From Plantimonas leprariae (GTDB lineage: Bacteria > Pseudomonadota > Alphaproteobacteria > Rhizobiales > Rhizobiaceae), in assembly GCF_008802405.1 (NCBI RefSeq), contig NZ_VZDO01000021.1:20489-84488 (forward strand): a stretch of DNA of 64,000 nt. Direction: 5' to 3'. Made by a program: the position numbers and the translations under genes. Of the stretch, positions 8,789-17,727 are shown piece after piece; position 1 is the stretch's first letter; every line of letters begins with the position of its first letter. Under the pieces are notes generated by a model, which ran no database searches, was not told the DNA's origin, and saw only the letters and a program-made list of their open reading frames with translations.

Positions 8789-9604
8789 GTGTTCTTCGTC
8801 CTTTCGAAACTTCTCTGGTTCGTCGTCCAGCCGCTGGTCGCGCTGGCGCTGGCGGTGCTCCTCGGCGCGATCCTCGCGGCGTTCGGCTTCCGAACGGTCG
8901 CTGCTCTGCTCTATGGGCTTTCGGCGCTCGTCTATGTCGTCGCGATGTTCTCGCCGGCGGGGCTGCTGCTGGTCGGCGTGCTGGAGGATCGCTTCCCGCG
9001 CCCGAGCTTGCCTGCCGATGTCACCGGCATCGTCGTCCTTGGCGGTTCCTTCGACACGCGCGTCGCGAAGACGCGTGGCGACGCGGAGCTTTCGGAAGCC
9101 GGCGACCGCGTGATGGCCGGCATGGCGCTCGCCCGCCGTTTTCCGAATGCCAAGGTCGTGTTCACCGGCGGCGTCGCGGCGGTCTTCGAGGACGACGTCT
9201 CGGAAGCCGAAGTCGCGCAACGCGCCTTCGCGGCGTTGGGGCTCGAGCCGTCGCGTCTCGTGCTCGAAGGCCGAGCGCGGAACACGGCGGAGAACGCCGC
9301 CTTCACGAAGGAGCTTGTCCAACCGAAGCCGGGCGAGACCTGGCTGCTCGTCACCTCGGCGTTCCACATGCCGCGGAGCGTCGGCTGTTTCCGCAAGGTC
9401 GGCTTCGAGGTCGTTCCCTATCCCGTCGACTACCGGACGCCGACCGGCTCCGCGCGTTGGCGGCCGGCCTGGGCGGATGTGACGCGCAACGCCGACAAGC
9501 TGCAACTCGCCTTACGCGAATATGTCGGGCTCGTCGGCTACCGCTTGTCCGGCAAGATCGACGAACTGTTCCCCGCACCGGCGGCGGGAACGGCGAGACG
9601 GTAG
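8789..9604 (+). CDS. YdcF family protein (DUF218 domain), membrane-anchored
   Basis: 271 residues from a GTG start preceded by AGGCGG; an upstream ATG at 8732 would add a charged 19-residue extension and is less likely. Two membrane helices (about residues 6-30 and 35-60) are followed by the DUF218 domain: GIVVLGGSF, VVFTGG, the RARNTAENA motif and VTSAFHMPRSVGCF. Related proteins (SanA/ElyC/YdcF) act in the envelope, in vancomycin tolerance or cyclic enterobacterial-antigen/peptidoglycan steps. The exact role here is unknown. Its 3' end overlaps the convergent DUF3253 gene. Confidence 0.8.
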   Translation: MFFVLSKLLWFVVQPLVALALAVLLGAILAAFGFRTVAALLYGLSALVYVVAMFSPAGLLLVGVLEDRFPRPSLPADVTGIVVLGGSFDTRVAKTRGDAELSEAGDRVMAGMALARRFPNAKVVFTGGVAAVFEDDVSEAEVAQRAFAALGLEPSRLVLEGRARNTAENAAFTKELVQPKPGETWLLVTSAFHMPRSVGCFRKVGFEVVPYPVDYRTPTGSARWRPAWADVTRNADKLQLALREYVGLVGYRLSGKIDELFPAPAAGTARR

Positions 9605-9825
9605 ATGCCCTTGAAGTCGTTCGGGTCGACCGGCTTTCCCTTGCGCAGGATGCGCACCCGGCCGGCCAGCGCCAGCCGAACGGCTTCCGCCCGGATCGGT
9701 TTCATCAGCCGACGCCACGCCTTCTCGTCCGGACCAGCAATGGAACGCGCGACTTCCGACGGACAGACGGTCTTGCCCGGCCCGCGCTCCTCCGTCATCC
9801 GCAGAATTTCGTCGGAATAGTTCAT
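9538..9825 (-). CDS. DUF3253 domain protein
   Basis: 95 residues. The family features are visible: ILRMTEERGPGKTVCPSEVARSI at the N-terminus, then WRRLMKPIRAEAVRLALAGRVRILRKGKPVDP. The fold is expected to be a small winged-helix-like domain, but no function is established. Its ATG overlaps the stop of the DUF599 gene (ATGA), so the two are coupled. Confidence 0.75.
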   Translation of the reverse strand: MNYSDEILRMTEERGPGKTVCPSEVARSIAGPDEKAWRRLMKPIRAEAVRLALAGRVRILRKGKPVDPNDFKGIYRLAVPAAGAGNSSSILPDKR

Positions 9826-10544
9826 CGCGAGTCTCGTCTCTTCGCGTCCGCGCGGACGCTCGCCGTAGCGACCTTGCGCGCCCCGGAGAAGAATTGCCGG
9901 TGAACGAGGATCGCGATGACGAAGCCGGTCGAGCCGAGCAGGATCAGCGGTCCGAGGAACCAGCCGAGATAAGCGAGTCCGAAGAAGATGCCGCGCAGCC
10001 CCGAATTGAAGTGCTTGGCGGCATGCTGGTTCATCCGCGTCGCCGCCGTGACGGCGCCCCTCGCGCTTTCCGGATCCCGCTCCATCGCGTCGCGCATCGG
10101 TATCGCGCCGATCAGGATGGTGCAGTAGTTGAACAGCCGGTAGGCCCAGCCGAACTTGAAGAAGGCATAGGCGAAGATCACGATCAGGCCGAGAAGCTTG
10201 GCTTCCACCAGCCCGACGTCGAGCCGGTTGTGGAACGGCAGGTCGGCGGCGATCTCGGCGATCCGACGGCTGGAGCCGAGCAGCGCGAAGCAGCCGCCGA
10301 TGGCGAAGATGCAGGCCGAGGCGAAGAAGGCCGTGCCCTGCTGCAGGCCGGTCATGATCGCGGTGTCGATCATCCTGAGATCGCGGTGCGCCAGCACTTC
10401 CATCCAGCGGCGGCGCTGGACGTCCATCGCGGCGCTAAGGCCGTGGCGCGCCCAGCGGCTGTGCTCGGTCACCCAGTTGTAGCCCGTCCAGCCGACGAGG
10501 AAAACGATGAGGACGACGGCGTCCGATACGCTGAGTGCCGTCAT
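9822..10544 (-). CDS. DUF599 family membrane protein
   Basis: 240 residues, four hydrophobic segments (about residues 7-24, 70-95, 118-140 and 188-215). The long stretch with RRWMEVLAHRDLRMIDTAIMTGLQQGTAFFAS between the first two is characteristic of DUF599. Inner-membrane, function unknown. It is divergent from the DUF1489 gene (77-base gap) and overlaps the DUF3253 gene downstream. Confidence 0.8.
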   Translation of the reverse strand: MTALSVSDAVVLIVFLVGWTGYNWVTEHSRWARHGLSAAMDVQRRRWMEVLAHRDLRMIDTAIMTGLQQGTAFFASACIFAIGGCFALLGSSRRIAEIAADLPFHNRLDVGLVEAKLLGLIVIFAYAFFKFGWAYRLFNYCTILIGAIPMRDAMERDPESARGAVTAATRMNQHAAKHFNSGLRGIFFGLAYLGWFLGPLILLGSTGFVIAILVHRQFFSGARKVATASVRADAKRRDSR

Positions 10545-10621
10545 CGACTGCCGTTCTCCCGCTCCGAATCCCTGCCGAGATGTCCTTGACGGGCTCGACC
10601 CCTTCGCCGCAGATGGACACC

Positions 10622-11056
10622 ATGCCGCTTCACATGGTCAAGCTCTGCGTCGGCGCGGACAGCGTCGAGGATCTCCGATCGTGGGTGGAAGAGCGGCTGG
10701 AGACGGCGCGCCGCGAGGGCCGGCCGGCGGAGCAGTTCCATCAGACCCGCATGCTGCCGAAGCGCGGCGCGGAGATTCTGGAGGGCGGCTCGCTGTTCTG
10801 GGTGATCCGCGGCAACGTGCAGGTGCGCCAGCGCGTGCTGGAGTTCCGGCCGTTCACCGGTGAGGACGGCATTCCCCGCTGCCGCATCATGCTCGAACCG
10901 GTCTTCGTGGAAACGCACTGGCAACCCCGGCGAGCCTTCCAGGGCTGGCGCTATCTGAAGCCGGAGGACGCTCCGCCCGATGTCGGGCATGGGAGCGAGT
11001 TGGGGAGTCTGCCGGCCGATCTAAGGCGCGAACTCGCGAGCCTCGGGCTCCTTTAA
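10622..11056 (+). CDS. DUF1489 family protein
   Basis: 144 residues. Whole-length match to DUF1489: HMVKLCVG at the N-terminus, the conserved TRMLPKRGAEILEGGSLFWVIRG block (split across residues ~43-65) and a C-terminal FQGWRYL. The family is almost confined to Alphaproteobacteria and has no known function; no membrane segment is seen. ATG at 10622 puts the family N-terminus right; frames further upstream run into the divergent DUF599 gene. Confidence 0.85.
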   Translation: MPLHMVKLCVGADSVEDLRSWVEERLETARREGRPAEQFHQTRMLPKRGAEILEGGSLFWVIRGNVQVRQRVLEFRPFTGEDGIPRCRIMLEPVFVETHWQPRRAFQGWRYLKPEDAPPDVGHGSELGSLPADLRRELASLGLL

Positions 11057-11071
11057 GCCGAGCCGATGGCG

Positions 11072-11341
11072 TCAGACGACGCGAAGGCGGACGGCGACCG
11101 TTCCTTCCGGCGAGCGGACACGCAGCCGCGTCACTGTCACGGGCTGCGAGGCCCGGTAGGCCCGCGCGCCGTGCGACAGAAGCAGGCCGACGAGGTCGCG
11201 CGCCTTGAAGGCGGAGCGCCCATCGCGGAACTCGGCGATGCGCAGCGAGGCCTGCTGCAGCGGGTGCAGATTGCCGATGCGGGCGGAGGCGGTGTGCATC
11301 GACTGATCCACGAACGCGTGGGTTTCCGGTTCGAGCGTCAT
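11072..11341 (-). CDS. Small hypothetical protein
   Basis: 89 residues, soluble, no recognised domain. It sits 43 bases behind the D,D-carboxypeptidase gene on the same strand and ends 15 bases from the convergent DUF1489 gene, so it may be the distal gene of the carboxypeptidase transcript. The C-terminal half is rich in Val/Arg strands (VTVTRLRVRSPEGTVAVRLR), suggesting a small beta structure. Confidence 0.6.
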   Translation of the reverse strand: MTLEPETHAFVDQSMHTASARIGNLHPLQQASLRIAEFRDGRSAFKARDLVGLLLSHGARAYRASQPVTVTRLRVRSPEGTVAVRLRVV

Positions 11342-11384
11342 CTCGTCTGATCCAAAAACGCGAATTGGCTGGGGCGAAGCGCGA

Positions 11385-12917
11385 TCAGTTCGCGATCGCG
11401 AAGCACTTGTACGAACGCTTCTTTAGGACGTCGCAGGCGCCAGCCGCCGCGTCCTTGGTCGCGAAACCGGCGAAGCGGGCGCGGTACATCGTGCCGCCCT
11501 TGCCGCCGACCGACTGAGTGAAGCCTGTGGCCGAGGAAAGGACCGAGCCTCCCTTCGCCTTGGCTTCGGCGAGCATCTGCAGCGCCTGGTCGCGATCGGG
11601 CGTCGCCGCGATCTGCACGACCCACGGCGAGGTCTGCTGCGCGGTAGCGGCGGCGGCGACGGCGCCGGTGGTCTGCGGATCGAAATCCGCGCCGCCGGGA
11701 ACCTCGGCCGGCGGCACCGGGCGGCTCTCGCCATAGGCGGCAGCGCTCGGCGCCGGCGCGGAAGCCGGGCGCAGCAGGTCCTGGCGCGGCGCGGAAGCGA
11801 GCGCCTCGCGGATCGCGTCGCGGCCGACGACTTGGCGGCCCTGCGGCTTCGCCACGCGCGCGACGGCATCGCCGGCGCTGGTGTCGTAGGCGGCTGCGAT
11901 CCGCGCATTGATCGCGCGGTTGCTGAAGCGCGGCGCCGGCACCTCCTTCGGCGGAACGTAGGAGGCGGTCTGCGGGTCGGGCAGCACGCGCGAGCCGCGC
12001 TCGCGCTCGGCGACGAGCGGGCCAGTCGAGCGCGTGCTCGCCTGCGGCAGATACTTGGCGAGGAGCTTCGCCATCTCGTTGTCGCGGGCAGCGGCAGTGT
12101 TGCCGCCGAAGACGACGCCGACGAGCTTCCGGTCGCCGTCGTAGAGCGAGGTGACGAGGTTGAAGCCGGACGCGTTGATGTAGCCGGTCTTGATGCCGTC
12201 GACGCCCTTCACGCGCCCGACGAGGCGGTTGTGGCTGTTGATGGTGCGACCGCGGAAATCGAAGGACTTCGTCGCGAAGTAGCGGTACTGCTTCGGGAAG
12301 TGCTCGCGCAGCGCCATGCCGAGCGTCGCCATGTCGCGCGCCGTCGAGTGCTGGCCTTCGTTCGGCAGGCCGTTGGCGTTGCGGAAGGTGGTGCGGCTCA
12401 TGCCGAGCTGCCGCGCCTTCGCCGTCATCATCTGCGCGAAGCGGGCTTCCGAGCCGCCGAGATGCTCGGCGATCACCACCGCCGCGTCGTTGGCGGAAAG
12501 CGTGACGAGACCGAGGATCGCCTCCTGCGCCGTCAGGGTCGAGCCGGGCTTCAGCCGGAGCTTCGTCGGCGGTCGGGCGGAGGCGTAGGCGGAGACGTTC
12601 ATCGGCGTCGAGAGCGACATGCGGCCCTGCTCCATCGCCTCGAACAGCATGTAGAGCGTCATCATCTTCGTCAGCGACGCGGGATAGCGCAGGTCGTCCG
12701 CATCGTCCGAGTAGAGGACCTTGCCGTTGTTCGCGTCGATCACGAAGGCCGAATGGCGATCCGCCGCCTCCGCACCCTGCGCGAGGAGCGCGACCGCGAC
12801 GCCTGCCATGCCGACCGATTGCATGAACGTGCCGACGAGACGACGGCGGTTCGACGGCGTGATTCCCACGAATTCGCTCTCTCGTAGTCCGGACGGCATT
12901 GCGGCCATCGCATTCAT
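11385..12917 (-). CDS. D-alanyl-D-alanine carboxypeptidase (PBP5/6 type) with C-terminal SPOR domain
   Basis: 510 residues. After an N-terminal signal (hydrophobic residues ~33-48, cleavage near GAEAA) comes a serine D,D-peptidase domain with all three motifs: SLTK with nucleophile Ser81, SAN near residue 142, and KTG in GIKTGY near residue 250. It trims the terminal D-Ala from peptidoglycan stem peptides in the periplasm. A Pro/Ala-rich linker follows (about 320-425), then a SPOR domain (SPWVVQIAATPDRDQAL to the end) that binds denuded glycan strands at the division septum. Start at MNAMAAM; the frame stays open far upstream. Confidence 0.88.
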   Translation of the reverse strand: MNAMAAMPSGLRESEFVGITPSNRRRLVGTFMQSVGMAGVAVALLAQGAEAADRHSAFVIDANNGKVLYSDDADDLRYPASLTKMMTLYMLFEAMEQGRMSLSTPMNVSAYASARPPTKLRLKPGSTLTAQEAILGLVTLSANDAAVVIAEHLGGSEARFAQMMTAKARQLGMSRTTFRNANGLPNEGQHSTARDMATLGMALREHFPKQYRYFATKSFDFRGRTINSHNRLVGRVKGVDGIKTGYINASGFNLVTSLYDGDRKLVGVVFGGNTAAARDNEMAKLLAKYLPQASTRSTGPLVAERERGSRVLPDPQTASYVPPKEVPAPRFSNRAINARIAAAYDTSAGDAVARVAKPQGRQVVGRDAIREALASAPRQDLLRPASAPAPSAAAYGESRPVPPAEVPGGADFDPQTTGAVAAAATAQQTSPWVVQIAATPDRDQALQMLAEAKAKGGSVLSSATGFTQSVGGKGGTMYRARFAGFATKDAAAGACDVLKKRSYKCFAIAN

Positions 12918-13143
12918 CTGCGTGTGCGAGCGCGGCGAAGCGCTCGGCTCTAGTACGAGGAGCCTATCGGGAACCCTGTTACCAATCCGTTTATGGTTGC
13001 CGAGACGTTCCGGTAAAACCACGGATGGAAACGATTTCGTGATGGCTCGTGGCGGAAGTTCGACCACGACCCGCCGGAGACAACAAGACAGGCGATCTTT
13101 TCCGGCGACGGGACTTTTCGAACACACTCCGCCGATCCCGGTA

Positions 13144-13171
13144 TTGACACTTTTGTGCAGTGCAATATATC
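13144..13171 (+). promoter_or_regulatory. Probable sigma-70 promoter of the phasin gene
   Basis: TTGACA at 13144-13149 and TATATC at 13166-13171 with a 16-base spacer. The spacer holds a partly dyadic TTGTGC-A-GTGCAA, which could be a repressor site (PhaR-type repressors bind TGC/GCA dyads upstream of phasin genes). Site inferred by eye only. Confidence 0.5.
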
Positions 13172-13244
13172 GCGTGCATCGCAACACACCCGGAACCAAG
13201 CTCGTCGTTCGTGCGGCGGGGTGCAGACGACAGGGAGCCATGAC

Positions 13245-13604
13245 ATGAGCAATGCGGCAGAGTTCGAGAACGCCGGCAAGGAAGCGATCGACAACGCGGT
13301 GCGCTCGTTTTCGGCGGTGACGCGCGGTTTCCAGCAGATCGCGACGGAGACCACCGAATACACTAAGCGCAGCTACGAGCGCTCGGCGAAGATGTTCGAG
13401 CAGCTTTCCCAGACGCGCAGCGTCGAACGCGTGGTGGAACTGCAGAACGAGTACGCGAAGGCCGCCTACGAGGGCTGGGTCTCGCAGGCGACGCGGATGG
13501 GCGAGATCTACACCGACATCGCCAAGGAAGTTTACAAGCCGTTCGAGACGGTCGCTCAGCGCGCGACGGGCTTCGCCCAGTCGACGGTGAAGGACGCGGC
13601 CTGA
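13245..13604 (+). CDS. Phasin family protein
   Basis: 119 residues, almost entirely amphipathic helix, with the phasin-2 type core (NAVRSFSAVTRGFQQIATE, then MFEQLSQTRSVERVVELQNEYAKAAYEGW). Phasins coat polyhydroxyalkanoate granules and limit their size; in Hyphomicrobiales this small type is often abundant even without obvious pha neighbours. A GGGAG Shine-Dalgarno stands before the ATG, a strong promoter lies ~75 bases upstream and a clear terminator follows, so the gene is monocistronic and probably highly expressed. No pha synthesis genes are in the window. Confidence 0.85.
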   Translation: MSNAAEFENAGKEAIDNAVRSFSAVTRGFQQIATETTEYTKRSYERSAKMFEQLSQTRSVERVVELQNEYAKAAYEGWVSQATRMGEIYTDIAKEVYKPFETVAQRATGFAQSTVKDAA

Positions 13605-13644
13605 GTCGCAGCGTTCCCAACGCCGAAAGGCGACAGGCATGACA

Positions 13645-13680
13645 GAAGGCCCGGCAGCGATGCCGGGCCTTCGTCGTTTC
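13645..13680 (+). terminator. Rho-independent terminator after the phasin gene
   Basis: A 12-bp perfect stem GAAGGCCCGGCA / TGCCGGGCCTTC with a GCGA tetraloop, followed by a short T-rich run (TCGTCGTTTC). Confidence 0.8.
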
Positions 13681-13870
13681 AGATGAGGCCTTGCCGGGCA
13701 AGGCGCCCCGGGGCATCGCTTTCTCGTGGACGCCCGCCGCCAAACCGTCCTAGACTCCATCGGGAAGCGAAGCACGAGACCTGTCGCCGGGCGACTTTGC
13801 CGCAATGCGAGCCTTACTTAACATCGCGAAATGGCATCATACATATCCAGCGACGATAGGGGTGGCTGCG

Positions 13871-14248
13871 GTGAATATCGAACGATCCGGCACGGTAGCC
13901 GGGGCGGCGACGGTGCGGTCGCAAGCGGGCAAGAGCAAGGAGCCGGGAACCGACCGTGGCACGTCGGTGATCACCCGGACGAAGCCCCAGACGAAGAAGC
14001 CGAGCCTCTACCGCGTCCTGTTGTTGAACGACGACTACACGCCGATGGAGTTCGTCATCCATGTGCTGGAGCGGTTCTTCCAGAAGGACCACGACAGCGC
14101 GACGCGCGTGATGCTGCACGTGCACAATCATGGCGTAGGGGAGTGCGGGGTCTACACGTACGAAGTCGCCGAGACCAAGGTGACCCAGGTGATGGATTTC
14201 GCGCGCCAGCATCAGCATCCGCTGCAATGCGTCATGGAAAAGAACTGA
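13871..14248 (+). CDS. clpS: ATP-dependent Clp protease adaptor ClpS
   Basis: 125 residues from a GTG start behind AGGGGTGG; an ATG at 13805 would give 147 residues. ClpS binds N-end-rule substrates and delivers them to ClpAP. The core motif [21 protein letters not shown] region (residues ~52-72) and the HxxG block HNHGVGECG are intact, including the Asn-Asp that forms the N-degron pocket. The N-terminal ~45 residues are a flexible Ser/Thr/Lys tail. clpA follows 8 bases later, the standard operon. Confidence 0.92.
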   Translation: MNIERSGTVAGAATVRSQAGKSKEPGTDRGTSVITRTKPQTKKPSLYRVLLLNDDYTPMEFVIHVLERFFQKDHDSATRVMLHVHNHGVGECGVYTYEVAETKVTQVMDFARQHQHPLQCVMEKN

Positions 14249-14256
14249 GGTGAACC

Positions 14257-16701
14257 TTGCCGACCTTTTCCCAAAGCCTCGAAAAATGCCTGCATCAGGC
14301 GCTGACCTTCGCCAACGAGCGCCAGCAGGAGTTCGCGACGCTCGAGCACCTGCTGCTTGCCCTGATCGAGGACAAGGACGCCGCCGCCGTGATGAAGGGC
14401 TGCTCCGTCAACCTCGATACGCTGCGCGGCAGCCTCGTCGAGTACATCGATACCGAACTCGGCAATCTCGTCACCGGGCATGACGAGGAGTCGAAGCCGA
14501 CCGCCGGTTTCCACCGCGTCATCCAGCGTGCCGTGATCCACGTCCAGTCGTCCGGCCGCGAGGAGGTGACGGGCGCCAACGTTCTCGTCGCGATCTTCGC
14601 CGAGCGCGAGAGCCATGCCGCGTTCTTCCTGCAGGAGCAGGAGATGACGCGCTACGATGCCGTCAACTTCATCGCCCACGGCATTGCCAAGCGGCCCGGC
14701 GCATCGGAAAGTCGCGCGGTCAGGGGTGTGGAAGAGGACCAGGCCGCCACGGGTGCCGACGACGAAGGCCGCCGCAAGGGACAGCAGGACGCGCTGACCG
14801 CCTATTGCGTGAACCTCAACGAGAAAGCCAAGAACGGCCGCATCGATCCCTTGATCGGCCGCACGGAAGAGATCAACCGCACGATCCAGGTGCTCTGCCG
14901 GCGCTCGAAGAACAACCCGCTCTACGTGGGCGATCCTGGCGTCGGCAAGACCGCCATCGCCGAAGGCCTCGCCAAGCGCATCGTCGAGAAGGACGTGCCG
15001 GAAGTGCTGGCCGAGGCGACGATCTTCTCGCTCGACATGGGTACGCTGCTCGCCGGCACGCGCTATCGCGGCGACTTCGAGGAGCGGCTGAAGCAGGTCG
15101 TGAAGGAGCTCGAGGAGTTCCCGGGCGCGATCCTGTTCATCGACGAGATCCATACCGTCATCGGCGCCGGCGCGACGTCCGGCGGTGCGATGGACGCCTC
15201 GAACCTCCTCAAACCCGCGCTGTCCTCCGGCGCGATCCGCTGCATCGGTTCGACCACCTACAAGGAGTACCGGCAGTTCTTCGAGAAGGACCGCGCGCTG
15301 GTGCGGCGTTTCCAGAAGATCGACGTGAAAGAGCCGACGCTCGAGGACGCGATCGCGATCATGAAGGGGCTGAAGCCCTACTTCGAGGAGTTCCACAAGG
15401 TCCGCTTCTCGACCGGCGCCATCCGCTCGGCCGTGGAGCTTTCCGCCCGCTACATCAACGACCGGAAGCTGCCGGACAAGGCGATCGACGTGATCGACGA
15501 GACCGGCGCGTCGCAGATGCTCCTGCCCGAGGAGCAGCGGAAGAAGCGCATCGGCATCAAGGAGATCGAGGCGACCATCGCGACGATGGCCCGCATCCCG
15601 CCGAAGACCGTCTCGAAGGACGACGAGGAGGTGCTCGCGAACCTCGACGAGCAGTTGAAGCGCGTCGTCTACGGCCAGGACGCGGCGATCGAGGCGCTCG
15701 CCTCGGCGATCAAGCTGGCACGGGCGGGCTTGCGCGAGCCGGAGAAGCCGATCGGCTCCTACCTGTTCTCCGGCCCGACCGGCGTCGGCAAGACGGAGGT
15801 GGCGAAGCAGCTCGCCTCGTCGCTCGGCGTCGAACTCCTGCGCTTCGACATGTCGGAATACATGGAGCGCCACACCGTCTCGCGGCTGATCGGCGCGCCT
15901 CCCGGCTATGTCGGCTTCGATCAGGGTGGCCTGCTGACCGACGGCGTCGACCAGCATCCGCATTGCGTGCTGCTCCTCGACGAGATCGAGAAGGCACATC
16001 CGGACCTGTTCAACATCCTCTTGCAGGTCATGGACCACGGCAAGCTGACGGACCACAACGGCAAGCGCATCGACTTCCGCAACGTGATCCTGATCATGAC
16101 GACGAATGCCGGCGCGTCCGAAGCGGCGAAGGCGGCTATCGGCTTCGGTTCGAGCAAACGCACGGGCGATGACGTGGAGGCGATCAACCGCCTGTTCACG
16201 CCGGAATTCCGCAACCGCCTCGACGCGATCATCGCCTTCGGCGGCCTGCCGACGCCGGTGATCCATCAGGTGGTGCAGAAGTTCGTCATGCAGCTCGAAG
16301 CGCAGCTTTCCGAGCGCAACGTCACCTTCGACCTGTCGGAAGACGCGATCGTCTGGCTCGCCGACAAGGGCTATGACGAGCACATGGGCGCGCGGCCGCT
16401 CGGGCGCGTCATCCAGGAGCACATCAAGAAGCCGCTGGCGGACGAGCTCCTGTTCGGCAAGCTGAAGCGCGGCGGCACCGTGAAGGTGACGGTCGAGACC
16501 GGCGAGGACGGGCAGAAGAAGCTCGCCCTCGAATCGATCGCCGACGAACTGCCGAAGCCGAAGAAGGGTAAGGCGAGCGCCGAGGACGAGATCGACGAAG
16601 ACGAGGAGTTCGACGACGACGATTTCGACGATGGCGACGTCGCGGTGAAGACCGCCAAGCGCCCGACGACCTCGGTGCCGAAGACCTCGCGCAAGTCCTG
16701 A
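14257..16701 (+). CDS. clpA: ATP-dependent Clp protease ATP-binding subunit ClpA
   Basis: 814 residues with a TTG start, supported by GAGGTGA five bases upstream and by the family N-terminus (PTFSQSLEK). ClpA is the hexameric unfoldase for ClpP. Order: Clp-N repeat domain (1-150), D1 ATPase with Walker A GDPGVGKT near 225-232, D2 ATPase with GPTGVGKTE near 506-514, and the D2-small domain. The last ~60 residues form an unusual strongly acidic then basic tail (DEIDEDEEFDDDDFDDG). A terminator follows directly. Confidence 0.95.
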   Translation: MPTFSQSLEKCLHQALTFANERQQEFATLEHLLLALIEDKDAAAVMKGCSVNLDTLRGSLVEYIDTELGNLVTGHDEESKPTAGFHRVIQRAVIHVQSSGREEVTGANVLVAIFAERESHAAFFLQEQEMTRYDAVNFIAHGIAKRPGASESRAVRGVEEDQAATGADDEGRRKGQQDALTAYCVNLNEKAKNGRIDPLIGRTEEINRTIQVLCRRSKNNPLYVGDPGVGKTAIAEGLAKRIVEKDVPEVLAEATIFSLDMGTLLAGTRYRGDFEERLKQVVKELEEFPGAILFIDEIHTVIGAGATSGGAMDASNLLKPALSSGAIRCIGSTTYKEYRQFFEKDRALVRRFQKIDVKEPTLEDAIAIMKGLKPYFEEFHKVRFSTGAIRSAVELSARYINDRKLPDKAIDVIDETGASQMLLPEEQRKKRIGIKEIEATIATMARIPPKTVSKDDEEVLANLDEQLKRVVYGQDAAIEALASAIKLARAGLREPEKPIGSYLFSGPTGVGKTEVAKQLASSLGVELLRFDMSEYMERHTVSRLIGAPPGYVGFDQGGLLTDGVDQHPHCVLLLDEIEKAHPDLFNILLQVMDHGKLTDHNGKRIDFRNVILIMTTNAGASEAAKAAIGFGSSKRTGDDVEAINRLFTPEFRNRLDAIIAFGGLPTPVIHQVVQKFVMQLEAQLSERNVTFDLSEDAIVWLADKGYDEHMGARPLGRVIQEHIKKPLADELLFGKLKRGGTVKVTVETGEDGQKKLALESIADELPKPKKGKASAEDEIDEDEEFDDDDFDDGDVAVKTAKRPTTSVPKTSRKS

Positions 16702-16723
16702 CGTCCGCCTCCACCCACAAACG

Positions 16724-16750
16724 AAAAGGCCGCCCGTGGGCGGCCTTTTC
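16724..16750 (+). terminator. Rho-independent terminator after clpA
   Basis: AAAAGGCCGCCC / GGGCGGCCTTTT inverted repeat with a two-base loop (GT), A-tract and T-tract on either side, so it may also work on the opposite strand for the operon ending at 16,820. Confidence 0.85.
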
Positions 16751-16819
16751 TCGTTCGGGAAGCCGCTCGCTTGAGCGATGATAACTCCGCAACTTCGGAC
16801 GGGTATAAGTAGGCTTGGA

Positions 16820-17272
16820 TCAGTCTTGCAGGACACGCCGGAAGTAGACCACTTCCCTGGTTTCCTCGAAGCCGAGCATCGCGTGGAACCGTCGCGCGGC
16901 GACGTTGTCTATCGGCGCGTCGGAGGCGAACTCGCTGCATCCGAGCACGCGGCCCCAGTCTTCGACCGCGGCGCACAACTGCCGCCCTAGGCCACGCCGG
17001 CGCCGATCCTCCCGCACGAAGATACCCTCCAGGAAGAGCACCGGCGAGGTCTTGCAGCCGTTGACGTAGTCGCGCCGCAGGCTCGCTTCCGCGAAGCCGA
17101 CCGGAGTATCCAGAGCATCGAGAGCGAGGAACGCTGCGAAGTCCGGAGCACGCCCGAAGCTCAGCGCGATGTCGTCAAGATGGGCGTCCGCGTCCTCCTC
17201 GGGCCAGAGCATCTCGCGCAGCTTCGCCCAAGCGGCGAGATGAGGTTCTCCGGCTGGAACGATCGTCACCAC
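16820..17272 (-). CDS. GNAT acetyltransferase resembling aminoglycoside 6'-N-acetyltransferase, AAC(6') type
   Basis: 150 residues, GTG start. The acetyl-CoA loop RRRRGLGRQL (about residues 92-101), preceded by VLFLEGIFVRED, and the N-terminal WAKLREMLWP closely follow the AAC(6')-I group, including the conserved LW. The C-terminal NVAARRFHAMLGFEE is also family-like. It may acetylate aminoglycosides or, as many chromosomal relatives do, another amine. It is the last gene of the RidA-GDPD-DUF482-HIT operon, 3 bases after the HIT gene. Confidence 0.7.
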   Translation of the reverse strand: MVTIVPAGEPHLAAWAKLREMLWPEEDADAHLDDIALSFGRAPDFAAFLALDALDTPVGFAEASLRRDYVNGCKTSPVLFLEGIFVREDRRRRGLGRQLCAAVEDWGRVLGCSEFASDAPIDNVAARRFHAMLGFEETREVVYFRRVLQD

Positions 17273-17275
17273 GCT

Positions 17276-17698
17276 TCAGAGCGCCGCGCGGATTCGGTCC
17301 GCCTGCTCCTTCAACATCGCCGGATCGGCCATCTCGTCGTGGTGGCGGACGAGTTCGACGCCCGCGTAGCGCGGGATGACGTGGAAGTGCAGGTGGAATA
17401 CCGTCTGTCCGGCCGGCGCCTCGTTGAACTGGGTGACGAGGACGCCGTCCGCCTCGAACGCCTGCTTCACCGCCCGCGACAGCCTGGCGACCAGCGGCAT
17501 GGTCCTGGCAAGTGCGGTGTCGTCGGCGTCGAGGAGATTGCGCGACGGTGCCTTCGGGATGACGAGGCAGTGGCCCTTCGACTGCGGCATCACGTCCATG
17601 ATCGCGATCGCATCCTCGGTCTCGAAAAGCTTCTCGCTCGGGATCTCGCCCCGCAGGATCTTGCCGAAGATGTTGGACGGGTCGTAGCTCGTCGTCAC
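17276..17698 (-). CDS. HIT family nucleotide hydrolase/transferase
   Basis: 140 residues. The histidine triad HLHFHV (His102, His104, His106) is complete and the N-terminal FGKILRGEIPSEKLFE is typical of HINT/HIT proteins, which hydrolyse adenosine 5'-phosphoramidates or related nucleotides in the cytosol. It lies 29 bases downstream of the DUF482 gene on the same strand. Confidence 0.9.
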   Translation of the reverse strand: MTTSYDPSNIFGKILRGEIPSEKLFETEDAIAIMDVMPQSKGHCLVIPKAPSRNLLDADDTALARTMPLVARLSRAVKQAFEADGVLVTQFNEAPAGQTVFHLHFHVIPRYAGVELVRHHDEMADPAMLKEQADRIRAAL

Positions 17699-17727
17699 GG
17701 GTCGCCTCCTTTGGATCGACGGGAGAG

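Noticed and set aside
14212..16836. 874-codon open frame on the strand opposite clpA
   Set aside because: It is a mirror of clpA codon bias in high-GC DNA; clpA has full domain content.
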